DNA of 64,000 nucleotides, from positions 434,001-498,000 of the forward strand of contig CAVZAE010000005.1 of the NCBI GenBank assembly GCA_963773195.1. Direction: 5' to 3'. Both the position numbers and the translations under genes were made by a program. The stretch comes from CAIWHR01 sp963773195 (GTDB taxonomy: Bacteria; Pseudomonadota; Gammaproteobacteria; Burkholderiales; Casimicrobiaceae). The first letter of the stretch is position 1. Every line of letters begins with the position of its first letter. Under the pieces are notes generated by a model, which worked only from the letters and a program-made list of their open reading frames with translations, was not told where the DNA came from and made no database searches. Of this stretch, positions 34,741 to 41,786 are shown in pieces.

Positions 34741-35613
34741 TCAGTGCGCGGCTACGCGCGGCGCGCTCACCGCGCGGGCGACGGCCGCGGCCCGCCGATC
34801 TCTCGCCGAGTCGTCGAGCTGGCTTTTCGAAACCGCGATCGCAAGCCGAGCGACCTCTTCGGGGCCGACCGCTTTGGTGAGCGCCACTCGCGGAATCTCG
34901 AGCGCGTACGGAATGTCGTGTGGCATGCGCGCCAGGATCTCGCGGACCGGGATGCCGCCCTCGCCCGGGAACTGCCGCTCGTCGCGCGCGGTGCGGATGA
35001 TCCCCTCCATCGTCGCCGGCACCTCGATCGCAGCGTCGCAGACGTGCGCAAAGCGGAACCATTCGCGCGGCAGCTTCGCGAGTTCATCCAGGCTCGAATG
35101 CGAGCGTCCGAAGTGCAGCATGTCGACCAGGATGCCGGCGTTGGCGCGATTGACGGCGCGCACGACGCGCGCCGCCTCGGCGAGCGTCCCGGTCTCCGTC
35201 CAATGCGGAAATTCGAGGCTCACGAAGATCCCGCGCTGCTGCGCGAGATCGCAGAGACGCGCGAAGCGCGTCGTCGCGCGCTCGCGGTCAGGATCGGGCA
35301 GTTGCGCAATGATGTGCGGCGCACCCAGTTCAGCCGCCGCGTCGAGCTCGGGCAGGAAGTGCTCGGGTTCGAGCGGCGGATCCATCCGGAAAAGCTCGAC
35401 GTCGAGCACCGCGACGCCAGTGTCGCCAAGCCGCGCTTTCGTCTCCCGCATGAGCGCGCGATCACGCGCGAGGTCGTAGAGCACTTCCTGCGGCGTCACG
35501 CGCGTGATCCGTACGCCCACGTACTCGTAGCCCGTGCGCGCCGCGACGTCGACGAGCTGCGGCGGCGTGAGCGACAGGACGGTGAGGTGCGCGAGCGAGT
35601 ATTCGTGTCTCAT
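34741..35613 (-). CDS. TIM-barrel sugar phosphate isomerase/dehydratase-like protein
   Basis: 290 residues from the ATG at 35613. An AP-endonuclease-2-type TIM barrel, the family that holds xylose isomerase-like epimerases, IolE and 3-dehydroshikimate dehydratase (QuiC/AsbF). A complete metal-binding set is visible: Glu134 (Ser-Leu-Glu-Phe), Asp164 and His167 (Val-Asp-Met-Leu-His), His190 and Glu239 (Ala-Leu-Glu-Ile). Near residue 213 it has Arg-Gln-Phe-Pro-Gly-Glu-Gly, the type of motif seen in dehydroshikimate dehydratases. It lies between the TRAP permease and the TPP enzyme. It is the best candidate in the window for an active dehydroshikimate dehydratase or an inosose-like dehydratase. 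Confidence 0.85.
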   Translation of the reverse strand: MRHEYSLAHLTVLSLTPPQLVDVAARTGYEYVGVRITRVTPQEVLYDLARDRALMRETKARLGDTGVAVLDVELFRMDPPLEPEHFLPELDAAAELGAPHIIAQLPDPDRERATTRFARLCDLAQQRGIFVSLEFPHWTETGTLAEAARVVRAVNRANAGILVDMLHFGRSHSSLDELAKLPREWFRFAHVCDAAIEVPATMEGIIRTARDERQFPGEGGIPVREILARMPHDIPYALEIPRVALTKAVGPEEVARLAIAVSKSQLDDSARDRRAAAVARAVSAPRVAAH

Positions 35614-35645
35614 CGGGCGGCCTCCGCGAGAACGCTGTGTCGACC

Positions 35646-37424
35646 TCAATCGGCGTGCACGGCGCCGGTGCTGACGTGATGCACCTTCTTGCCCGGCGAG
35701 TAGATGTCCATGATGTTCCAGTGGCCGGCCGTGGGAACCGGCTCGTTCTGCATGGCCACGTCGATGACGAACGGCTTGCCCGACTTGATCGCCTTCTCCA
35801 GCGCCGGCCGGAATTCCGCAGCCTTGTGGATCTTGACGCCGTCGATGCCGTAGGCCTTCGCGATCGCCGCGTAGTCGGGCGAATACGGCTTGCCATCCTT
35901 CTCGAAAACGGTGCCGAACGTCGTGCCGTAATGCGCCTGTTCGAGCCCGGCTATGGTGCCGAATGCCATGTTGTTCATGATCACCCAGACGACGGCGACG
36001 TCCTCCTCGAACGCGGTGGCGAGCATCGCCGGGTTCTGGCCGAAGCCGCCATCTCCGACCAGCGCCACGACGACGCGATCGGGGCGCGCGATCTTCGCGC
36101 CGAGCGCGGCCGGCGCGCCAAAGCCCATCGTCGCGTAGCCGCCCGGTGTGAAGATCGTGCCGGGCTCGAGGATTGGAAATTGCTGGCCGACGCCGTTCTT
36201 GTTCCAGCCTACATCGGTCGTGATGAGCGCATTGCGCGGCAGCGCCGCGCGGACGTCGGCCAGGATCCGCTCCGGGCGCATCGGGTACGCATCGCTCTCC
36301 ATCGCCTTGCGATTGCCGGCGACGAACGCTTTCCTGTTAGCTGCCATTTCGGCGAGCAGCTCGGGCCGCTGCACGCCCTTCGGCGCCAGCACGCGCGCGA
36401 CGCGGTTCAGCACCCGGAGCGCCTCCCCGAGATCGGCCACCGCGCCGATCGCGACCGGATAGTTGCGGCCGATCTCCGCGGGGTCGATGTCGATGTGGAT
36501 CAGCTTCGTCGGCGGGAAGTTGAACGTGTATTCGTTCTCCCACGAGCTGCAATCGGCTTCGGAGAACCGTGTGCCCAGCCCGAGGATCCAATCGGCGTCC
36601 TTGCACTTGTCGTTGATGAACTTCGTGCCCCAGAACCCGGTCATGCCGAGAATCAGCGGATGGTCGTCGGGCAATGCACCCTTGCCCATCAACGTGTGTG
36701 CGACGGGCAGCGACAGGTGTTCGGCGAATTCGCGCATCTGGATCGCGGCGTCGGCGAGCAGGATGCCCCCGCCTGCGTAGAGAAGCGGCGTCTTCGCGGC
36801 GAGCAGCTGCTTGACGATGCGGGCCGCCGTCTCGTCGTCCATCGATGGCTTCGCGAGCGCCTTCGCGTTGTGCGAGAGCCGTTCCCAGAGCTTGACGTCG
36901 ATCACCTCGGAGAAGATGTCCATCGGCACGTCGACCAGCACCGGTCCGGGCCGGCCGCTCTCGGCGAGCGCGAACGCCTTTTCGATGATTTCGGGAAAGA
37001 GATGCGCGGAATCGACGCGCCACGCGCGCTTCACGAACGGGCGGTAGATTTCGTATTGCGACGCATCCGCGTGGAGGTTCACTTCCTGGTGCGGATGCTT
37101 GCCGTAGTAGTGCGAAGGCACGTCGCCCGCGATCACGACCATCGGGATCGAGTCGAGCGCCGCGTTGGCCACGCCGGTCGCCGCATTGGTGAGCCCGGGC
37201 GACAGGTGCGATAGCACGACCGAGGCCTTCTTCGTCGCCCGCGCATAGCCGTCCGCCGCGTGCGCTGCGATCTGCTCGTGCCGGGTGTTGACGAACTTGA
37301 TCTTCTTGCTCTTCGACAGCGCTGCCAGCACCGCGATGTTGGTGTGGCCGCACAGACCGAAGATATGCTCGACGCCTCGACCCTCGAGGTATCTGACGAG
37401 CTGGTTCGCAATCTGGTCCTTCAT
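35646..37424 (-). CDS. Thiamine-pyrophosphate-dependent enzyme (acetolactate synthase-like)
   Basis: 592 residues with the three-domain layout of acetohydroxyacid synthase and related decarboxylases: TPP-Pyr domain (about 1-170), central domain (about 190-330), TPP-PP domain (about 385-560). The catalytic Glu50 is in Arg-His-Glu-Gln-Ile-Ala. The cofactor motif Gly-Asp-Gly-Gly-Phe near residue 457 ends in Met-Asn-Asn. An AGGAG-like site precedes the ATG. The gene is flanked by an acylating aldehyde dehydrogenase (43 bp away) and a TIM barrel. It probably decarboxylates or cleaves a 2-oxo compound to an aldehyde that the neighbour oxidises. It is not convincingly close to sulfoacetaldehyde acetyltransferase or IolD, so the substrate stays open. 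Confidence 0.87.
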   Translation of the reverse strand: MKDQIANQLVRYLEGRGVEHIFGLCGHTNIAVLAALSKSKKIKFVNTRHEQIAAHAADGYARATKKASVVLSHLSPGLTNAATGVANAALDSIPMVVIAGDVPSHYYGKHPHQEVNLHADASQYEIYRPFVKRAWRVDSAHLFPEIIEKAFALAESGRPGPVLVDVPMDIFSEVIDVKLWERLSHNAKALAKPSMDDETAARIVKQLLAAKTPLLYAGGGILLADAAIQMREFAEHLSLPVAHTLMGKGALPDDHPLILGMTGFWGTKFINDKCKDADWILGLGTRFSEADCSSWENEYTFNFPPTKLIHIDIDPAEIGRNYPVAIGAVADLGEALRVLNRVARVLAPKGVQRPELLAEMAANRKAFVAGNRKAMESDAYPMRPERILADVRAALPRNALITTDVGWNKNGVGQQFPILEPGTIFTPGGYATMGFGAPAALGAKIARPDRVVVALVGDGGFGQNPAMLATAFEEDVAVVWVIMNNMAFGTIAGLEQAHYGTTFGTVFEKDGKPYSPDYAAIAKAYGIDGVKIHKAAEFRPALEKAIKSGKPFVIDVAMQNEPVPTAGHWNIMDIYSPGKKVHHVSTGAVHAD

Positions 37425-37467
37425 TCGCTGCTCCTCTGCCGTTCTGTCATTCCGACGAACAAATTTT

Positions 37468-38913
37468 TCACGTCGTGATCGTCTCGAATTCGGCTTCGAG
37501 CGCCGGGTCGTAGAACGGGCCGAACAGCTCCTCGTCCGAGGGCCGGTCTTCCTTGATCGGCACCGACACCCACGTCGTGTTCAGGTAGTGCTTGAGATGG
37601 ACGTTCTCGGAGATGATGTTGCCGCCCCACGTGCCGCAACCCAGGCTCGACGTCATCGGCATCCCGTTGTTGAAGGCCCCGGCGTTCGCCTTCGACTGCG
37701 GTTGTCGGACCATGATCCGCGACACCGGCGCTGCGAGCGCGAGCCGATGGATGTGGTCCTGGTCGAACGAGTAGATGCCGCACGAGTGGCCCTTGCCGCC
37801 GACCTCGTAGATGCCGCGCATCATCTCGAGGGCCTGGTCGAAGCCCTGGTATTTGTAGACGGCGAGGAGCGTCGTCAGCTTCTCGCTCGAGAAGGCATGC
37901 GCCTTCCCGATGCCGTCGCCGTGGACGATGATGAACTTGCGATCGGCCGGAATCTCGAAGCCGGCGATCTTGGCGAGCTGCTGCGGCGCGATCGCGACGG
38001 TTTGGACCGTGCGGTGGCGCTCGTCATCCCACATGGCCTTGTGCAGCATCTCCTTCTGCTGCGGCGTCGCGAGATAGCCACCCTCGGCCTGGAGCTGCTT
38101 CAAGAGCTTGTCGAAGATCGAGGCTTCGATGACCAGGTTGCCGTCGGCGGAGCAGCCGGAGCCGAAGTCGGACGTCTTTGACAGCCGCGTGTTGCGCGCG
38201 GCTTCCTCGAGGTTCGCCGTCTCATCGATGATCATCGTCGAGTTGCCCGCACCGACACCGTAGGCCGGCGTGCCCGAGCTGTACGCGGCACGCACCATCG
38301 GCTGGCCGCCGGTAGCCACGATCAGGTCGGCGCGCGCCATCAGCGCCTGCGACATCGGAATGTTGACTCGCGTCAGGCACTGCAGGATGTCGGCGGGCGC
38401 GCCTTCGCGCTCGAGCGCCTCGCGCATCAGCCGCACCGTCTCGAACGACGTCTTCTTCGAGCGCGGGTGCGGGGAGAAGATCACGACGTCGCGTGCCTTG
38501 ATCCCGTAGATCGCGTTGCCGGCCGGGGTCAGGTCCGGGTTCGTCGTCGGCACGATGCAGGCGACGATGCCCGCGGGCTTGCCGTACTTGACGATGCCCT
38601 TCTCGGGCAACTCCTCGATGATGCCGACGCTCTTCTGCCGCAACGCATCGCGCAGCACGCCTCGGATCTTCATCCGCTTGCCCATCCGGCTCACGGCATC
38701 GCCGAGGCCGGACTCCTCGATCCCCATGTCGACCAGCCGGGTGAACGTCTGCTTGTTGGCGACCGCCCAAGCCACCGCCTGGCAAAGCCGGTCGACCCGT
38801 GCCTGGTCGTAGGTCTCGATGATCGCGAGCGCCTTTTTCGCCCGCGCAAAAACGTCGTCGAGTTCCTGCTGCTGCTCCGCGGTGATGCCCTTTTTCGGTT
38901 CGTCGGCGGCCAT
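37468..38913 (-). CDS. Acylating (CoA-dependent) aldehyde dehydrogenase
   Basis: 481 residues from the ATG at 38913, which follows an AAGGAA site. It belongs to the acyl-CoA-reductase branch related to the AdhE N-domain, EutE and sulfoacetaldehyde dehydrogenase SauS. The likely catalytic Cys254 lies in Gly-Ser-Gly-Cys-Ser-Ala-Asp-Gly-Asn. Asn-Pro at about 125 (Val-Pro-Thr-Thr-Asn-Pro) and a Thr-Gly-Gly-Gln motif are in the NAD site. It should turn an aldehyde, NAD and CoA into acyl-CoA. First gene of the leftward operon, divergent from the IclR regulator. I judge SauS-like the closest group from motifs, but sulfonate metabolism is not otherwise evident. Confidence 0.88.
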   Translation of the reverse strand: MAADEPKKGITAEQQQELDDVFARAKKALAIIETYDQARVDRLCQAVAWAVANKQTFTRLVDMGIEESGLGDAVSRMGKRMKIRGVLRDALRQKSVGIIEELPEKGIVKYGKPAGIVACIVPTTNPDLTPAGNAIYGIKARDVVIFSPHPRSKKTSFETVRLMREALEREGAPADILQCLTRVNIPMSQALMARADLIVATGGQPMVRAAYSSGTPAYGVGAGNSTMIIDETANLEEAARNTRLSKTSDFGSGCSADGNLVIEASIFDKLLKQLQAEGGYLATPQQKEMLHKAMWDDERHRTVQTVAIAPQQLAKIAGFEIPADRKFIIVHGDGIGKAHAFSSEKLTTLLAVYKYQGFDQALEMMRGIYEVGGKGHSCGIYSFDQDHIHRLALAAPVSRIMVRQPQSKANAGAFNNGMPMTSSLGCGTWGGNIISENVHLKHYLNTTWVSVPIKEDRPSDEELFGPFYDPALEAEFETITT

Positions 38914-39056
38914 CTGGCGTTCCTTTTTCGATCTCGATTCGGCCGTAACAATAGGGCGCCGCACCAAAGGGGGTCAAGGGCGTGTATCGGCGAAGTGTGC
39001 GCATGCCGCCCACATTTTTCTTTACGCGCCCGAAATTGCCGCTAAACTGTCTCCCG
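38914..39056. other. Divergent control region of the catabolic island
   Basis: 143 bp between the aldehyde dehydrogenase and IclR starts. It contains the leftward promoter (38948-38977) and, rightward, a TAAACT at 39043-39048 (8 nt before the IclR ATG) with TTTACG 16 nt upstream of it. IclR proteins usually bind palindromes here, but I could not pick out a convincing operator by eye. Confidence 0.5.
38948..38977 (-). promoter_or_regulatory. Sigma-70 promoter of the leftward catabolic operon
   Basis: TTGACC (38977-38972), an 18-nt spacer and TATTGT (38953-38948) on the minus strand. The expected transcript start is about 30 nt before the ATG at 38913, leaving room for the AAGGAA ribosome site. 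Confidence 0.5.
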
Positions 39057-39944
39057 ATGGCCAAATCCACCACTGCGCTTCGGGAAGTCGCCGCCTTCGA
39101 TTCCGCGCAACGGCCGCTCGCACCCGCACCGCCGTCGTTGAGCGCCGCCGACGCCGTCGCTGCAGGAACGATCGAGCAGTTCGGCGACGACCCCGACTTC
39201 GTCACGGCACTCGCGCGCGGGCTCGCAGTATTGCTCGCGCTTTCCGACAAGCGGCGACGGATGTCGATCGCCCAGGTGAGCCATCGCACCGGCATTCCGC
39301 GCGCCGCGGCGCGCCGGAGCTTGCACACGCTCGTCAAGCTCGGGTTCGCCGCCGTCGACGAGGCCCGCCGCTTCTACCTGCGCCCGCGCGTACTGTCGTT
39401 CTCGCACGCGTATCTGTCGGCATCGCCCATCGCGGTGCTCGCGCAGCCGATCCTCGACCGGTTGGGCGAAGCGCTGCGCGAGGCGTGTTCGCTGGCGACG
39501 CTCGATGGCGACGAGATCGTCTACATCGCCCGGTCGACGTCGTCGCGGATCATGTCGCCATCGCTCAACGTCGGGCGCCGCCTGCCGGCGTACTGCACGT
39601 CGATCGGCCACGTGATGCTCGCGCATTTGCCGCAGGACGAGCTCGATGCGTATCTGGCGCGCGTGCGCTTTCATCCCTACACCGAATACACCCCGGCGTC
39701 GACGCAGAAGCTCCTTGCGCTGCTCAAGACCGTACGCGAATCGGGCTACGCGTTTGCGAGCCAGATGATGGAACCGCGGCTGTGCACGCTCGCCGTGCCC
39801 GTGCGCGACGCGGGCGGCCACTACGTCGGCGGCATCAACGTCATCCTGCAGGGGCGGCTCGTTCCGCGCGACGACATGGCCGCGCGCTTCTATCAGCCGC
39901 TGCAGCAGTCGGCGCTCGAGTTGGGCTCGCTCCTCCTGCCTTAG
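39057..39944 (+). CDS. IclR family regulator, PcaR/PobR-like
   Basis: 295 residues from the ATG at 39057. After about 45 low-complexity residues comes an IclR winged helix-turn-helix (about 50-105: Phe-Val-Thr-Ala-Leu-Ala-Arg-Gly-Leu-Ala-Val-Leu, then Gly-Ile-Pro-Arg-Ala-Ala-Ala-Arg-Arg). An effector-binding domain follows (about 120-290) with Ile-Ala-Arg-Ser-Thr, Gly-Arg-Arg-Leu-Pro-Ala-Tyr-Cys-Thr-Ser and Gly-Gly-Ile-Asn-Val. The Gly-Arg-Arg-Leu-Pro-Ala form is typical of the beta-ketoadipate subgroup (PcaR, PobR, QuiR), which respond to aromatic or hydroaromatic acids. It probably controls both divergent operons. Confidence 0.92.
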   Translation: MAKSTTALREVAAFDSAQRPLAPAPPSLSAADAVAAGTIEQFGDDPDFVTALARGLAVLLALSDKRRRMSIAQVSHRTGIPRAAARRSLHTLVKLGFAAVDEARRFYLRPRVLSFSHAYLSASPIAVLAQPILDRLGEALREACSLATLDGDEIVYIARSTSSRIMSPSLNVGRRLPAYCTSIGHVMLAHLPQDELDAYLARVRFHPYTEYTPASTQKLLALLKTVRESGYAFASQMMEPRLCTLAVPVRDAGGHYVGGINVILQGRLVPRDDMAARFYQPLQQSALELGSLLLP

Positions 39945-39995
39945 ACCCGGTCCGCAGGCCGCGTCGCGCCGTGGCGGCGCTGCAAGACGTTACGC

Positions 39996-40001
39996 TATGA
40001 T
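39996..40001 (+). promoter_or_regulatory. -10-like TATGAT, leaderless start candidate
   Basis: TATGAT is followed by 7 nt and the ATG at 40009, with no Shine-Dalgarno sequence. Using this promoter would exclude the earlier in-frame ATG at 39997, which lies inside the hexamer. Confidence 0.35.
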
Positions 40002-40008
40002 CTCGACC

Positions 40009-40899
40009 ATGGCCGCTGTCCTCGACCGCGAAGCGATTCCCGAGCCGCACAATCCGCTGGGCATGGACGGGCTCGAGTTCATCGAGTTCGCCACGTCGAA
40101 GCCGCAGGCATTGGGCGGGGTGCTCGAGGCGATGGGCTTCCGGCCGGTCGCGCGCCACCGCTCGCGCGAGGTCGAGCTCTATCGCCAGGGCACGATGAAC
40201 ATCGTCGTGAACGCGCAGGCCGCCGACGTGCCTCGTACCGTGCAGCCGGTCGAGCGCCCGATCATCAGCGCGTTCGCGATCCGCGTGCGCGACGCCGAGA
40301 CCGCGTTTCGCCACGCGCTGGACCTGGGCGCGTGGGCGATCCCGCCGCGCGCAAGGGCGATGGAGCTCAACATCCCCGCCATCCACGGCGTCGGCGAAAG
40401 TCTCATCTATTTCGTCGATCGCTACGACGATTTCTCGATCTACGACATCGACTTCCGGCCGATTCCGAAAGCCGATCCGCGCTTGCCGGCGATCGCCGGA
40501 ATGGAGTTCTTCGGCCTCGTCCAGTACATCGGCGCCGACCGGTCCGCCGACTGGAGCGAGTTCTACGCGCAAATCTTCGGCTTCGCACCGGTGCCCGACT
40601 CGGTGCGCTTCGGCATCATGCCCGAGGGCCACCTGCTGCGGAGTCCCTGCGGCAAATTCTTCCTGCAGCTGATCGAGCCTGCGGAGACCGCGCGCTTCGC
40701 GCCGGCCGAGGAACATCTGCAGCGTATCGGCTTCGGCACGCCCGACGTCACGGGCACCGTGGCCGAGCTCTCGCGCCGGGGCGTCGAGTTCGTCGTCTCC
40801 GAAAAGGTGCGAGCGAGCGAGCGCGGTGCGCTCACCAAGGCCGTGCTCGGCAGCGTCATGTTCGAGCTGGTCCACGCCGAGCGTCCGCCGCCGCGATGA
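40009..40899 (+). CDS. HPPD-like two-domain VOC protein, QuiC C-terminal-domain homologue
   Basis: 296 residues from the preferred ATG at 40009 (39997 is the alternative). Two VOC-type halves as in 4-hydroxyphenylpyruvate dioxygenase: Leu-Glu-Phe-Ile-Glu-Phe at residue 21, Leu-Tyr-Arg-Gln-Gly near 60, Glu-Phe-Phe-Gly-Leu-Val-Gln near 165, and Met-Phe-Glu-Leu-Val at the end. In pseudomonad QuiC a domain of this kind is fused behind the dehydroshikimate dehydratase barrel. Here it is a separate gene whose stop overlaps the TIM-barrel start. The first two iron-binding His of true HPPD seem replaced (Gly in Phe-Phe-Gly-Leu; Arg in Leu-Gln-Arg-Ile), while the last Glu is kept. HPPD activity is therefore unlikely. 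Confidence 0.82.
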   Translation: MAAVLDREAIPEPHNPLGMDGLEFIEFATSKPQALGGVLEAMGFRPVARHRSREVELYRQGTMNIVVNAQAADVPRTVQPVERPIISAFAIRVRDAETAFRHALDLGAWAIPPRARAMELNIPAIHGVGESLIYFVDRYDDFSIYDIDFRPIPKADPRLPAIAGMEFFGLVQYIGADRSADWSEFYAQIFGFAPVPDSVRFGIMPEGHLLRSPCGKFFLQLIEPAETARFAPAEEHLQRIGFGTPDVTGTVAELSRRGVEFVVSEKVRASERGALTKAVLGSVMFELVHAERPPPR

Positions 40900-41786
40900 A
40901 CTACGCGGACATCGGCATCGACACTGCCTCGCTTGCCGGATCGCTCGAGTCGAAACTCGCCGCCGCGCGCGGTGCGGGCTTCGCCCAGGTGACGATCTCG
41001 GCCTCCGACGTCGTCGGCCATCCCGGGGGCACGGCTGCCGCCGCGCGCGCCGTCCGCGAGTGCGGCTTGCGCGTGACCGGGCTCGAAGCGCTGCGCGACT
41101 TCGAAGGCCTGGGCGGGCAGCTCCACGCTTACAAGCTCGGCGTCGCGAAGGCGATGCTCGAGATCTGCGACCGGATCGGCTCGCGCCTGCTGCTCGTCGA
41201 AGCGTCGACCTCCGCGCACGCGGATGCGAGGGCCGAAGCGATCGTGCGCGATCTCCGGAAGCTCGCGGTGCTGGCCGTCCCGCTCGGCATCCGCATCGCG
41301 TTCAAGGGGCTCTCGTGGAGCCGCACGGTGCGCGACTTCGCCGCCGCGAGCGACCTCGTGTTCCGGGCGAACTGCCCGAACCTCGGGCTCGCGATCGATG
41401 CCTTCGACGTGATCGCTGCCGGCGTCCCGCCCGACGACATCGAAGGCGTCGACCCCGAGCAGATCTTCCTGGTCCAGCTCTCCGACTACATGTGGCAGGA
41501 GACGCGAACCGCGGAGGAGGAGCAGGCAACAGCGCGGCATTTCCGGGTCTTTCCCGGCGAAGGCGCGCACAGCGAAGCGCTCGCGCTCTTCGTCCGGCGT
41601 CTCGACGGCATCGGCTACTACGGCGACTACAGCTTCGACGTCTACAACGACGACTACCTGCAGATGCCGCCCGATACCGTCGCCGACCGCGCGCGCCGCG
41701 CGGCCGACTGGCTCGGCGAGACGGTGCTGCGCCGGGCGCTGCCGGTGCCGAACATGGAGCGCCTCCAGCGCCGCACCACAACGTGA
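40896..41786 (+). CDS. QuiC-like TIM-barrel protein with altered metal site
   Basis: 296 residues, start overlapping the preceding stop as ATGA. It resembles the dehydratase domain of QuiC: Leu-Arg-Asp-Phe-Glu-Gly near 66, Leu-Ser-Trp-Ser-Arg near 139, Phe-Leu-Val-Gln-Leu-Ser-Asp near 191, and His-Phe-Arg-Val-Phe-Pro-Gly-Glu-Gly near 215. Of the expected Glu/Asp/Gln/Glu metal ligands, the first Glu is Lys137 and the last is Asp248; Asp168 and Gln194 remain. The usual His after the Asp is Asp171. A normal divalent-metal dehydratase site therefore looks impaired. It may have a changed reaction or act with the HPPD-like protein. The stop overlaps the aldo/keto reductase start as GTGA. Confidence 0.82.
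   Translation: MNYADIGIDTASLAGSLESKLAAARGAGFAQVTISASDVVGHPGGTAAAARAVRECGLRVTGLEALRDFEGLGGQLHAYKLGVAKAMLEICDRIGSRLLLVEASTSAHADARAEAIVRDLRKLAVLAVPLGIRIAFKGLSWSRTVRDFAAASDLVFRANCPNLGLAIDAFDVIAAGVPPDDIEGVDPEQIFLVQLSDYMWQETRTAEEEQATARHFRVFPGEGAHSEALALFVRRLDGIGYYGDYSFDVYNDDYLQMPPDTVADRARRAADWLGETVLRRALPVPNMERLQRRTTT

Noticed and set aside
35646..37424. Sulfoacetaldehyde acetyltransferase (Xsc) as name for the TPP enzyme
   Set aside because: The neighbour resembles SauS, which made this attractive. The N-terminal region does not match the Xsc pattern as I know it, and no sulfonate ligase, phosphotransacetylase or sulfite exporter is nearby.
35646..37424. IolD (inositol ring-opening hydrolase) as name for the TPP enzyme
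   Set aside because: Length and N-terminal motifs fit acetolactate-synthase-like proteins better, and IolB, IolC and a true IolA are absent.
40009..40899. 4-hydroxyphenylpyruvate dioxygenase
   Set aside because: The two-domain fold is similar, but two of the three iron ligands appear replaced and the context is QuiC-like, not tyrosine catabolism.
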